DNA of 41,656 nucleotides from an uncultured bacterium (GTDB taxonomy: Bacteria; Verrucomicrobiota; Lentisphaeria; Victivallales; UBA1829), in assembly GCA_902762495.1 (NCBI GenBank), contig CACWOL010000015.1, positions 1 through 41,656 of the forward strand. The letters run 5' to 3'. Position numbers and translations under genes: made by a program. Shown here piece after piece: positions 14,955 through 23,938 of this stretch. The first letter of the stretch is position 1; every line of letters starts with the position of its first letter. Under the pieces are notes generated by a model that saw only the letters and a program-made list of their open reading frames with translations, had not been told where the DNA came from and ran no database searches.

Positions 14955-17900
14955 TCAATCCTTCTCCGGGCGGTTGCCGTAGGGGAAGAAGAAGATGCGG
15001 CCGCCGGTCTTGCCGTCCTCCTCAGAGCGTTCGAAGAGGCCGCCGAGGAAGGACCACTCGTGGAATCCCGGCGCGTCCTTCGTGGTGATGAAGGGGAAGA
15101 TGAACTTTCGGGTGTTGATGCCGTCGGTGTCCATGTTGTAGAGGTAGCCGAGGATGCTCCGGTGTTCCTTCTCGCCGAGCTTCTGGCTGTTCGCGCCGAG
15201 GCCGAAGAGCACCTTGGTCTGGTAGTCGCCGGTCTCCTCGCATGTGAAGGACGAGGACAGGATGCCGCTGCCTGTGCTGATGCCGGAGATCGTGCGCGTC
15301 CAGACGTGTTCTGCGGCGATCTCGCGGAGTTTTGCTCCGACGGCTTCCAGCAGGAGCGCGCTGTCGTCGAACGGCTTCATGCCGAGTTCCGGCATGCGGT
15401 CGAGCGCTTCCATCAGGGTGTGTTTGTACTGCGTCAGCTCGGGATCGTTCCTGTCGTCGGGGAGCGCCAGCACGTCGGCGACGGTCATCTGTTCGAGCTC
15501 GGCGGCGGAGATCGCCGAAACGTGGCGGACGCTGTACAGATTGAACAGGTCGAAGTAAAGGCCGGCGAGCGCATCCGGCGTGCCGGGTTTCCACTGGAGG
15601 AACGTCTCGTCGGTGGTGTTGACCATGAACAGCGCGTAGTAGTCGGTGCTGCCGCGGACCGGGGATCCGGTGTGGGACGCCTGAAGCGGATTGACATTTG
15701 AGGAAAGGATGCGGAAGGGTTCGGGGATCGTCTCGTCGTGCTGCTGCGTCGCGCCGTAGTAGAGCAGGGGGGCGAGGATGCCGAGGGAGGAGCCTTCGGG
15801 ATTGGAACTGCCGCCGGAGAGGAGCGGGAGGATGAACCACGACCTCGCGATGCGGGAAAGATCGCCGTCGCGGTCGAGGCAGTCTTTGCTCCAGAAGAAG
15901 AACGGATAGAACCCGCTGGACGTGGAGCGTTCGTCGCCTTCCCAGAAGTACTCGTTTTCCCAGCGGACGATGCTGTCGATCATCGCCTGCGTGTCGGCGG
16001 ACGTGCGCGCGCCGTCGCGGTAGGCGGTCACGGCGGAAACGATGTCCCGGAACCGCGCATACCTCGTCAGCATGTTGTTGCATTTGGCGGTGACCCGGAG
16101 ATTCCAGAATTTCGTGAGGTCTTTCTCGCCGTCCGCGGGCGGATTGCGGAGGAGTTCCGCGAAGCTGTTGAGCAGTTCCACGTAGCCTTTCGTGCGCGGA
16201 CGGGATGTGCTTTCGGTGCGGATGATCCCGAGCGTGGAGAGGACGTCCTCCGTGTATGCGTGGCCGTTGGCGAGGCGGAAAGACTCTTCGTTTGAGCTGT
16301 AGCCGAGGATGCCGAGCAGGATCCGCGTGACGGATTCGTCCTCCTCGACGCTGGTGTAGGTGAGCGGAGTGATGACCTCGGTGGAGACGGGCGTCGTTTC
16401 GCCGTCCTTCTCGCGCACGGTCCGGTCGACGCCGAAGAGCGGGAAGAAGCCGTAACGGGTTTGGACCTGCGTGCCGCCGGAAGCGTGCAGTTTCAGCTCG
16501 ACGTCCATGAGGCGTTTCGCCGTGTCCTCCGCCTCCTTCGCGGTCATTTCGCCGGAGAGCGCGCGGTCCATGCCGCAGAGACGGAACACTTCCTCGTTCG
16601 GGACGCCGGCGACGATCTGCCTGAGCCCGCCCGTCTTGATGAGCGTCACGGGTTTCGGCTCTTTGCCCGGCACGGGCGAGAAAGGCCCGTCTGCGACCGG
16701 CTGCGGGACCGTGATCCGGTTCGCGATGTACTTCTTCCCGACGTAATCCGTATAGACGTCCTTGCTCCACTGTTCGCTCTCCTCGGAACCATCCTCCATG
16801 AGGGCGCGCCTCAGGAGCAGTTCGATGGAGTCTTCGATGTAGCTCTGCGGCGTGATGTCAGGCTTTGACGAATCCGGGACCTCGGTGTCGCGGAACCAGT
16901 ACGGGAAGACGCCGAGGATGTTGGTGTAGCTGGAGGTCCGTTCGAATCCGTAGCTGTCGCGGCTCCGGTCGGAACCGGAGGTGAACAGGATGTGCCAGAG
17001 CAGCCAGTTCGAGCTGGAATCCCTGTCGCGGTCGAATCCGAAGAGGTAGAAGAGAAGCCGCAGGTCGCGTTCGCCCTCGTTCGAGCGGGTCCATTCGAAG
17101 AACGGATGCAGGGCGGTCGTGCGGACTTCCCACTTCGAGGCGATCGCGTCGTTTTCTTTGGTCTGCGCTTCCTCGCTCGTGAGGTCGTCTTCCTTCATGC
17201 GCGCCTTCACGTCGTCCAGGTAGGAGGGCGAATACCCCCAGCGCGGGATGTAGTCGTCGCGGTCGTGCGCCGCCTTGAAGCGGTTGCCCTTCTTCTCGTG
17301 GTCGGCGTAGATGAGGTAGCGGCGGCCGTGGACGGACGTGGTCGCGCGGTATTCGGGGTAGTCGTAATCCTCGCGGAAGAACGGGATGGACGTGAATTCG
17401 GAGCCGTAGCGGTCCTTCTCCCAACTGTAGACGGGGAAGAGGTAGCTCCTGTTCGCCTCGCCCTGGCTGCGCTCGACGCGGAAGAACGGGAAGAAGCCGT
17501 ATTCGCGCTCGTCCTCGTCGTACGCCCACCAGAGCGGGCCGATGTACTTCATGTCGCTTTCGGACGACGATCCGCGGAAGAACGGGAAAAGCCCCCATGT
17601 GTGGCGGCCCCAGTAGCCGAGCAGCAGGACGTTTCCTTCCGTCCAGGTCTCCTCCTCGCCGTTCATGCCCGTGGCGGAACGGTTCTTCCATTTCGCGAAG
17701 GGGAGGATGAGCCCGCCGTCCTTGTTGAACCAGGCGAACGGGAAGAGCCCGCGGTCCTCGGTGTTGTGGTCCCACCACCAGAGCAGGATATGGTTGAATC
17801 CTTCATCGTCTCCGTTGATCCTGTAGAGCGGGAAGAAATCATGCTTCCTCCAGTTGTCATCCCAGGAACCGAGCAGAAGATAACGGCCTTCGCTCCATAT

Positions 17901-18632
17901 CTTTTCGCCGTTTTCATCCGTGGACTTGAACATCCAGAGCAGAGGCGAGAGGAATGAGTATCCGTCATCAATGTAGAACGGGAGAAATGCGGAGCCGCGC
18001 GGAAATTTCCAGAAGAGCGGGAAAACGCCGAAGTCCCTGGAGCAATCCTTGGGCGGGTCAAATTCCCACCAGACCGGTCCGATGAAATCATATCGTTCCC
18101 CGAAGTAGCAGAGAGGGAAGAATCCGAGACTGTTTTTCCCGCCGCTGAAGACCGGCCCGACGTACCAGAAATCGTCTTCCTCCTTCCCGACATGGAACAG
18201 CGGGAACGAACCGTAGCAGTCCTCGTCCCAGTAGGTGTTCAGCGCCCAGCCGTCGCCGTCGACGGTGTTCCACGAGGAGAGCGGGAAGAGGATGGAGCAG
18301 TCGTTGCCCTCCTGGTTGAAGAACGGTCGGATCGCCATGCCGAAGTCGTCCCAGTCGATGAACGGCCACAGCACGCTGACGTAGCGGCTGTTCACGGTGC
18401 AGAACGGCCAGACGTTGACCTGGCGGTCCTTCAGCCCGACGGGGGCGCGGAGATTGACGACGGCTTCGTCGAACCTGCCGCCGGAAATGCGGCCGGCCTT
18501 CGGCGCGGAGTAGGAATCGGAATCCCAGCCGATGCGGTTCATGCGTTCGCTGGAGGCGCAGGAAGAAGCAAGCAGGGCCGCGAGAATTGCGAATGCGGAG
18601 AGGAGGGATGCTTTCAGGTGGCGCGGATTCAT
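14955..18632 (-). CDS. Giant lipoprotein with FP(L/F)/WW repeats, 1225 residues
   Basis: The signal peptide ends in the lipobox LASS-C, with Cys25 as the lipidation site, so the protein is exported and membrane-anchored. From about residue 72 to 420 a short aromatic motif of the form (F/L/W)-P-(L/F)-(aromatic) returns about every 13-30 residues, for example near residues 75, 89, 116, 143, 172, 204, 217, 267, 297, 310, 349, 381 and 399. It is often preceded by Gly and followed by acidic turns. IGPVWWEFD and IGPLWWAYD are clear internal copies. Later copies (HPFF, FPYW, FFPLFGVD, FYPFFFW, FPFIT, FFPYG) reach the C-terminus, separated by charged, probably helical segments. This suggests repeating beta-strand pairs, perhaps a propeller or solenoid. 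No known family is recognised. It is the last gene of the long minus-strand run, 54 bases after uvrB. Confidence 0.85.
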   Translation of the reverse strand: MNPRHLKASLLSAFAILAALLASSCASSERMNRIGWDSDSYSAPKAGRISGGRFDEAVVNLRAPVGLKDRQVNVWPFCTVNSRYVSVLWPFIDWDDFGMAIRPFFNQEGNDCSILFPLSSWNTVDGDGWALNTYWDEDCYGSFPLFHVGKEEDDFWYVGPVFSGGKNSLGFFPLCYFGERYDFIGPVWWEFDPPKDCSRDFGVFPLFWKFPRGSAFLPFYIDDGYSFLSPLLWMFKSTDENGEKIWSEGRYLLLGSWDDNWRKHDFFPLYRINGDDEGFNHILLWWWDHNTEDRGLFPFAWFNKDGGLILPFAKWKNRSATGMNGEEETWTEGNVLLLGYWGRHTWGLFPFFRGSSSESDMKYIGPLWWAYDEDEREYGFFPFFRVERSQGEANRSYLFPVYSWEKDRYGSEFTSIPFFREDYDYPEYRATTSVHGRRYLIYADHEKKGNRFKAAHDRDDYIPRWGYSPSYLDDVKARMKEDDLTSEEAQTKENDAIASKWEVRTTALHPFFEWTRSNEGERDLRLLFYLFGFDRDRDSSSNWLLWHILFTSGSDRSRDSYGFERTSSYTNILGVFPYWFRDTEVPDSSKPDITPQSYIEDSIELLLRRALMEDGSEESEQWSKDVYTDYVGKKYIANRITVPQPVADGPFSPVPGKEPKPVTLIKTGGLRQIVAGVPNEEVFRLCGMDRALSGEMTAKEAEDTAKRLMDVELKLHASGGTQVQTRYGFFPLFGVDRTVREKDGETTPVSTEVITPLTYTSVEEDESVTRILLGILGYSSNEESFRLANGHAYTEDVLSTLGIIRTESTSRPRTKGYVELLNSFAELLRNPPADGEKDLTKFWNLRVTAKCNNMLTRYARFRDIVSAVTAYRDGARTSADTQAMIDSIVRWENEYFWEGDERSTSSGFYPFFFWSKDCLDRDGDLSRIARSWFILPLLSGGSSNPEGSSLGILAPLLYYGATQQHDETIPEPFRILSSNVNPLQASHTGSPVRGSTDYYALFMVNTTDETFLQWKPGTPDALAGLYFDLFNLYSVRHVSAISAAELEQMTVADVLALPDDRNDPELTQYKHTLMEALDRMPELGMKPFDDSALLLEAVGAKLREIAAEHVWTRTISGISTGSGILSSSFTCEETGDYQTKVLFGLGANSQKLGEKEHRSILGYLYNMDTDGINTRKFIFPFITTKDAPGFHEWSFLGGLFERSEEDGKTGGRIFFFPYGNRPEKD

Positions 18633-18686
18633 GGAAGTGCTTTCTGTTTGGTTTATATGAATTTGATCAATATACGGATGGTCGGT

Positions 18687-20840
18687 TCAGAAGGGCGGGG
18701 CGTCGAGGTCTTTCGAAAGGGAGCGGATGCGGTCGCGGAGCTGGGCGGCGCGTTCGAATTCGAGCGCCTCCGCGGCTTCGAGCATCTGGGATTCGAGTTC
18801 GAGCACGAGTTCGTCGATGCTGGCGGCTCCGGTCTGCTTCAGGATATCCTCGGTCTCGCTGAGGGTGATCGACTGGCCTTTCATGCCGCGTCCCTTCCTG
18901 CCCTTCGCGGGGCGGGTCTTCATGCCGGTATTGTAGGGCGCGCCGGGTTCGTGGAAGGTGTAGGCGCGTCCGGAGTTCGATGCGGCGGCCGCGGGAGCGG
19001 ACGTTTTTTCGGGCTGGGTCGCGCCGATGATCTCGGCGATGGTCTCGCGCGGCGGCTTGATGATGGTGTGGGGGACGATGCCGTGTTCGGCGTTGTAGGC
19101 GTTCTGCTTGGCGCGGCGCGCCTCGGTGGTCTCGATGAGCGCCTTCATGCTGTCGGTCATGTTGTCGGCGTACAGGATCACCTTGCCGTCGGCGTTTCGC
19201 GCGGCGCGTCCGGCGACCTGGATGAGGGACCGGCGGGACCTCAGGAAGCCTTCCTTGTCGGCGTCGAGGATGGCGACGAGGCGGATTTCCGGGAGGTCGA
19301 TGCCCTCGCGGATGAGGTTGATGCCGACGATGCAGTCGAAGTCGCCGCGCCGGAGTTCGTTCAGGATTTTCACGCGTTCGATGGCGTCGATCTCGGAGTG
19401 CAGGTATTTTACGCGGATTCCGACGTCGGACAGGTAGTCGGCGAGGCGTTCGGAGCTTTTCTTAGTGAGCGTGACGACGAGCGAACGCGCCCCGGCCGCC
19501 GCTGTGGCGCGAATTTCCGCGATCACGTCGTCGATTTGCGAACCGAGCGGGCGGACCTCGACTGGCGGGTCGAGCAACCCGGTCGGGCGCACGACCAGCT
19601 CCACGACGGCGTCGCCGCACATCTTCATCTCGTAGTCGCCGGGCGTGGCGGAGACGTACACGGTGTCGCCGGTGAGCCCGAGGAATTCGTCGAAGGTGAG
19701 CGGGCGGTTGTCGAGCGCGGAGGGCAGGCGGAACCCGTAGTCGACGAGCGTCTGCTTGCGGCTGCGGTCGGCCTTGTACATCGCCTGAAGCTGGGGGAGC
19801 GTCACATGGGATTCGTCGATGAAGAGCAGGTAGTCCTTCGGCATGAAGTCGACGAGGCAGAACGGGCGGGAGCCGGGCGCGCGGCCGGAGAGGTGGCGCG
19901 AATAGTTTTCGATGCCGGGGCAGTAGCCGATCTCCTTCATCATCTCCACGTCGTAGTTCACGCGCTGGAAGAGGCGCTGTGCCTCGACGAGCTTGCCCTG
20001 TTCCTCGAAATTGTGGACGCAGGTCCGCATCTCCTCCAGGATGCCGTTCATGGCGGCGTCGATCTTCTCCTGCGGCAGCACGAAATGGCGCGCGGGGAAG
20101 ATGAGCGCCTTGCGGCACGGGGCGATCACGTGCCCCGTGACGAGGTCGCGCCGGGAGATGGATTCGATGGTGTCGCCCCAGAACTCCACGCGCAGGAATT
20201 CCTCCTTCTGCGACAGGAAGACGTCCACGCAGTCGCCGCGCACGCGGAACTGGCCGCGTTCGGGCGCGACGTCGTTGCGTTCGTACTGGATGGCGACGAG
20301 CATGTGCAGGAAGAGGTCGCGGTCGAGCTCGTCCCCGGCGGCGAGGCGGAGGCTCATGGAGTCGTAGTCCTCGGGCGAGGTCAGGCCGTAGATGCAGGAG
20401 ACGCTGGCGACGACGAGCGTGTCGCGGCGTTCGAGCAGGGAGGCTGTGGCGCTGAGGCGGAGGCGCTCGATGTTGTCGTTGATGCTGGCGTCCTTCGCGA
20501 TGTAGGTGTCGGTCTGCGGAATGTAGGATTCGGGCAGATAGTAGTCGTAGTAGCTGATGAAGTATTCGACGGCGTTGGCCGGGAAGAACGCCTTGAACTC
20601 GCTGTAGAGCTGGGCGGCGAGCGTCTTGTTGTGGGAGAGCACGAGCGCGGGGCGGTTCAGCTCGGATTCGAGGAGCTTCGCGAGCGTGAAGGTCTTGCCG
20701 CTGCCCGTGACGCCGAGGAGTGTCTGGTGGCGGATGCCGCGGTCGAGGTTTTCCTTCAGCTGGCGGATCGCGTCCGCCTGGTCGCCCGCGGGTTCGTAGT
20801 CGGAGACCACGCGGAATATTTCGCCGGAGTCCTGGATCAT
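18687..20840 (-). CDS. uvrB: Excinuclease ABC subunit UvrB
   Basis: The damage-verification helicase of nucleotide excision repair, which receives DNA from UvrA and recruits UvrC. The 717 residues cover the full family length. Walker A is GVTGSGKT at residues 43-50. The beta-hairpin region that clamps DNA includes YFISYYDYYLPESYIPQTD near residue 95. The helicase motif LLFIDESHVT is near residue 340, and motifs V/VI include GRAARNADG. The C-terminal UVR domain for UvrC contact includes AEALEFERAAQLRDRI. The gene begins 9 bases after the RecB/Cas4-like gene and is probably co-transcribed with it. No abnormality was seen. Confidence 0.98.
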   Translation of the reverse strand: MIQDSGEIFRVVSDYEPAGDQADAIRQLKENLDRGIRHQTLLGVTGSGKTFTLAKLLESELNRPALVLSHNKTLAAQLYSEFKAFFPANAVEYFISYYDYYLPESYIPQTDTYIAKDASINDNIERLRLSATASLLERRDTLVVASVSCIYGLTSPEDYDSMSLRLAAGDELDRDLFLHMLVAIQYERNDVAPERGQFRVRGDCVDVFLSQKEEFLRVEFWGDTIESISRRDLVTGHVIAPCRKALIFPARHFVLPQEKIDAAMNGILEEMRTCVHNFEEQGKLVEAQRLFQRVNYDVEMMKEIGYCPGIENYSRHLSGRAPGSRPFCLVDFMPKDYLLFIDESHVTLPQLQAMYKADRSRKQTLVDYGFRLPSALDNRPLTFDEFLGLTGDTVYVSATPGDYEMKMCGDAVVELVVRPTGLLDPPVEVRPLGSQIDDVIAEIRATAAAGARSLVVTLTKKSSERLADYLSDVGIRVKYLHSEIDAIERVKILNELRRGDFDCIVGINLIREGIDLPEIRLVAILDADKEGFLRSRRSLIQVAGRAARNADGKVILYADNMTDSMKALIETTEARRAKQNAYNAEHGIVPHTIIKPPRETIAEIIGATQPEKTSAPAAAASNSGRAYTFHEPGAPYNTGMKTRPAKGRKGRGMKGQSITLSETEDILKQTGAASIDELVLELESQMLEAAEALEFERAAQLRDRIRSLSKDLDAPPF

Positions 20841-20849
20841 GGGTTCACC

Positions 20850-21854
20850 TCAGACCTGTTTGCCCTGCATGGCGCTTTCGAGGAGGCGACACGCGGACTG
20901 GTAGCGGCAGGTGCGGCAGGCGTCGCGGTTTTCGCAGGGCGGGAAATCCTCCGGGTGGGCGAGGCCGTCCTTGTCGATGAGCGCGAGCATCTCCGCGCTG
21001 CTCCTGTCGATGAGGGACTCGATGTCCGGCTCGAAGAGGTTGTAGACCACGCTGGAGAGTTCCCGCGAGAAGGTGAAGGTGGTGATGTTGACGGGGAATC
21101 CGGGGTAGCGTCTGGCGCAGTAGAGGGCGAAGAGCGAGTTCAGGCGTCCGATGCGCGCGAAGAAGTCGGTGGTGTTCTCGCCGCCGGTGAGGCGGACCTC
21201 CGCGTCGATGGCGGACGCCGCGCCCTCGTGGAAATAAATGAGGCCGGGGACGAGCCAGACGGGGAAGCCGTTGTAGTCGATGCTGATGAAGACGTCGTCG
21301 GTGCGGAGGTCGATGAAACTGATGTTCGCGAGGTCGGCGATGATGTCGGAGCGGGAGAGCATGGCGTAGGCGTCGCCGAGGATGGAGACGGCCATGTCGG
21401 TGAGTTTGTCGACGTCGGCGAAATCGCCGATCCCGAGGTGGTGCTCCAGGATCGCGGGGCGTTTGGCGTCGTAGAGGTATTCGCGGTTCTTCAGGCTCAT
21501 CTGCAGGTCCGCCGTGGCCTTGCCGATCTGGCGCAGCAGGTAGAACCCGAAGCCGCGTCGCTTGTGGCCGGGCGAACCGGCGCTCATCTTGGCAAACGCC
21601 TCGCGGATGGAGTCGCGGAGCGTGCGCGAGAGCCAGGTATCGAACGGCATCAGGTACTTGCTGAAATACGCCTCGCGTGCGAGCGTGTGAGAATAGGCGT
21701 CCCACCCGCCCTGCGCGAGGTAGTACCGGATGAAATACGCCCGGCGGCAGAACCGGAAGAGGTAGTGCCTGGCGAGGGACCAGGAGAACTCCTCCGTTTG
21801 GATCGGCGGGAGCGGCCCGGCGGCGTTGCTGACTTCCTGTTCAAAATCTCTCAT
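20850..21854 (-). CDS. RecB/Cas4-like PD-(D/E)XK superfamily protein with Cys cluster, possibly degenerate
   Basis: A 334-residue protein. The N-terminus, HYLFRFCRRAYFIRYYLAQG, matches the start of RecB/Cas4-type domains (the first cluster Cys plus the R-x-Y-F-x-R-Y pattern). The C-terminus carries three further Cys in PPCENRDACRTCRYQSAC, the usual iron-sulphur arrangement of AddB/Cas4 proteins. The nuclease core lies around ISIDYNGFPVWLVPGLIYF and SAIDAEVRLTGG. Where active members have D-x-D and D-x-K, I read G and D-A-E, so catalysis is doubtful. It sits directly upstream of uvrB (9 bases) and 29 bases after sppA, so a DNA-related role is plausible. The fold call is moderate, since it rests on motifs only. 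Confidence 0.7.
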   Translation of the reverse strand: MRDFEQEVSNAAGPLPPIQTEEFSWSLARHYLFRFCRRAYFIRYYLAQGGWDAYSHTLAREAYFSKYLMPFDTWLSRTLRDSIREAFAKMSAGSPGHKRRGFGFYLLRQIGKATADLQMSLKNREYLYDAKRPAILEHHLGIGDFADVDKLTDMAVSILGDAYAMLSRSDIIADLANISFIDLRTDDVFISIDYNGFPVWLVPGLIYFHEGAASAIDAEVRLTGGENTTDFFARIGRLNSLFALYCARRYPGFPVNITTFTFSRELSSVVYNLFEPDIESLIDRSSAEMLALIDKDGLAHPEDFPPCENRDACRTCRYQSACRLLESAMQGKQV

Positions 21855-21883
21855 GGCGCACGCGAAGAGGTGAGGTGAGGAGA

Positions 21884-22915
21884 TCAGAGACCCGTGGCGA
21901 GGTAGTAGGGGCAGCCGGCCTTCGGGAGGACGATGTTCGTGCCGGAGAGGAGCGAGTTGAACGTGACGGGCTGCGATTTCACGCCGAACATGCCGAGGAG
22001 GTCGGCGAGGGAGGTGCTGGTCTTGAAGCGTTCGATGCGGCAGTTTTCGCGGGTGAGCCCGGCGAGTTCGAGCGCGGCGTCCTCGGCGGTCGTGAAGTAG
22101 CCGATCTGGTCGACGAGGCCGTTCGCGAGCGCCTGTTCGCCGTCGAAGACGCGGCCGTCGCCGAGTTCGCCCTGGGTGATCTTCTCAAGCGGGATTTTCC
22201 TGGCTTCGGAGACGATCCCGGCGAATTCCTTGTATGCGTCCATGACGAGCGCCTGTACGATCTTCGCCTCCTCCTCGGTGGTGGGCTTGGCGGGATTGAG
22301 CATGGCCTTCATCTTGCCGGAGGTGTAGAACTCGGGCTTGACCTTGGCCCAGTCGAGCAGGCCGGAGACGTCAACGGAGGAGATGATGACGCCGATGCTG
22401 CCGGTCATGGTGAACTTGTTCGCGACGATCTTGTCCGCGCCGCAGGCGACGTAGTAGCCGCCGCTGGCCGCCATGGTGTTCATCATGGCGACGACGGGCT
22501 TGCCGCAGAGCTTGAGCTCGTGATAGATCTCGTCGGAGGCGGTAACTTCTCCGCCGGGGGTGTCGAGGTCGACGATGATCGCCTTCACGTTCGCGTCGTC
22601 CTTGGCGGCGCGGATGAGCTTGACGATCTGTCTGGAGTTCGCGATGACTTCGCCGAATGCCTCGCCTTCGCTTGCGATCGTGCCCTTCACGTCGATGACG
22701 GCGATCCGGTTTTCGGCGTCCTCATTGCCGCTGACGAACTCGGTGGTGTATTCGGCCGAAGTGGTCTTGAGCGCCGCACCGCTTTCGCCGATCGCGCCGG
22801 CGACGGCGCCGATCAGCACGAAGAGGGCGATGAATCCGAGGAAGCAGACGACTACGAAGACGCCGAACGCGATCAGACAGCCGCGGAGAAATCCGCCGGA
22901 AGAATTGGAGCTCAT
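21884..22915 (-). CDS. sppA: Signal peptide peptidase SppA-type, S49 family
   Basis: A membrane-anchored serine protease that degrades cleaved signal peptides and other membrane peptides. An N-terminal span lies at residues about 12-42. The protease part follows: VIDVKGTI, the loop DLDTPGGEV, the nucleophile Ser151 in MAASGGYYVA, SIGVI, and the general base Lys203 in TSGKMKAML. At 343 residues it is the short, single-domain form (67K-type enzymes are about 620). The gene follows the PfkB gene by 54 bases and precedes the RecB/Cas4-like gene by 29 bases. Intact and typical. Confidence 0.94.
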   Translation of the reverse strand: MSSNSSGGFLRGCLIAFGVFVVVCFLGFIALFVLIGAVAGAIGESGAALKTTSAEYTTEFVSGNEDAENRIAVIDVKGTIASEGEAFGEVIANSRQIVKLIRAAKDDANVKAIIVDLDTPGGEVTASDEIYHELKLCGKPVVAMMNTMAASGGYYVACGADKIVANKFTMTGSIGVIISSVDVSGLLDWAKVKPEFYTSGKMKAMLNPAKPTTEEEAKIVQALVMDAYKEFAGIVSEARKIPLEKITQGELGDGRVFDGEQALANGLVDQIGYFTTAEDAALELAGLTRENCRIERFKTSTSLADLLGMFGVKSQPVTFNSLLSGTNIVLPKAGCPYYLATGL

Positions 22916-22969
22916 GGTAAGGTTTCCTTTCTGGTTTTGTTTTGATATGATCTGAATTGATTTTTTGTG

Positions 22970-23938
22970 TTAATTCGTGTTTGGAACGGCGGCTTCAATG
23001 CGCATTTCGCCCCGGATCCGCAGCGCCTCCGCCCGGTCGAACTCGGCGGCGTATTGCGTGAGGCAGCTCGCGCAGGCGGCGGCGATTCCGGACGTGAATG
23101 CTTCCAGCGGGCCTGTGCCCGCGAGCAGTTCGGAGAGCATGACGCCGGAGCAAACGTCACCCGCGCCGAGAGGATTGCGGATGCCGGAGAGCGGCGGGAT
23201 GGAAATACGGTGAATGACGCTCTGCCACGCGATGAACGCCTTGTCCGGGCCGTCCGTGATGGCGGCGCACCGGAGCGGGAAACGTTCCAGCAGGGCGAGC
23301 GCGGCGGCCTCGGGATCGGACGCGCCGGTCACGGCCAGGAGTTCGCCGCTGTTGATCTTCAGGTGCGTGACCCCGGCGGCGAGCGTTTCGTCGAAATGAG
23401 CTACGGAATCCATCAGGACGGGCTTCCCCAGGCGGACCGCCTCACTTGCGAGCGCGGCGTAGAAATCATCCAACGGGCCGTTCGGGAGCGTGCCGCAGAG
23501 CGCGAGCGCGTCGGCGTCATGGAGCGAGGACAGAATGCGGTCTTTCAGGAAGGCGACGTCGTCGGATGCGACGGACGGCGAGGGCTCGATCAGCTCGGTC
23601 ATGCAGGCGTGTTTTCTGCACAGGACCGTGGTGCAGCAGCGCGTTTCGTTCTTGATTCCACGGCTGACGAATTCAATGCCTTCCTGCCGGAGCCATGACT
23701 CGAGTTTTTCTCCGTTCAGGCCGCCGGAGAACTGGTATGCGGACGGAACGGCGGTCCCCCAGGTGCGGACTGCGCGGGCGAAATTGATCCCCTTGCCGGA
23801 CGCCCGGCAGTCGAGGTCTTTTGCACGGTTGACCTCGCGCGGACGGAATTCATCGAAAGTGAGCGTCTTCTGCCAGGACGGATTCGGGCCGCAGACGAGG
23901 ATGCGCGGGAGCTTTTGCGCGGATTCGTTCAGGTTCAT
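22970..23938 (-). CDS. PfkB-family sugar kinase (1-phosphofructokinase-like)
   Basis: A 322-residue ribokinase-fold kinase. It starts with ILVCGPNPSWQKTLTFDEF and has GKGINFARAVRTWG, as in the FruK/LacC branch (1-phosphofructokinase, tagatose-6-phosphate kinase). The catalytic base Asp lies in the signature NPLGAGDVCSGVML near the C-terminus. The likely reaction is ATP-dependent phosphorylation of a sugar phosphate, giving a bisphosphate that the aldolase at 35264 could split. That link is inference, and no PTS permease is near. The start overlaps the kinase stop by 4 bases (23935-23938), so the two are translationally coupled. The exact sugar cannot be assigned. Confidence 0.88.
   Translation of the reverse strand: MNLNESAQKLPRILVCGPNPSWQKTLTFDEFRPREVNRAKDLDCRASGKGINFARAVRTWGTAVPSAYQFSGGLNGEKLESWLRQEGIEFVSRGIKNETRCCTTVLCRKHACMTELIEPSPSVASDDVAFLKDRILSSLHDADALALCGTLPNGPLDDFYAALASEAVRLGKPVLMDSVAHFDETLAAGVTHLKINSGELLAVTGASDPEAAALALLERFPLRCAAITDGPDKAFIAWQSVIHRISIPPLSGIRNPLGAGDVCSGVMLSELLAGTGPLEAFTSGIAAACASCLTQYAAEFDRAEALRIRGEMRIEAAVPNTN

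Noticed and set aside
18192..21878. A 1228-codon open frame on the plus strand
   Set aside because: It is antisense to the FP-repeat lipoprotein, uvrB and the RecB/Cas4-like gene, has a repetitive Glu/Asp/Val/Gly composition typical of GC-rich shadow frames, and lacks a ribosome-binding site.
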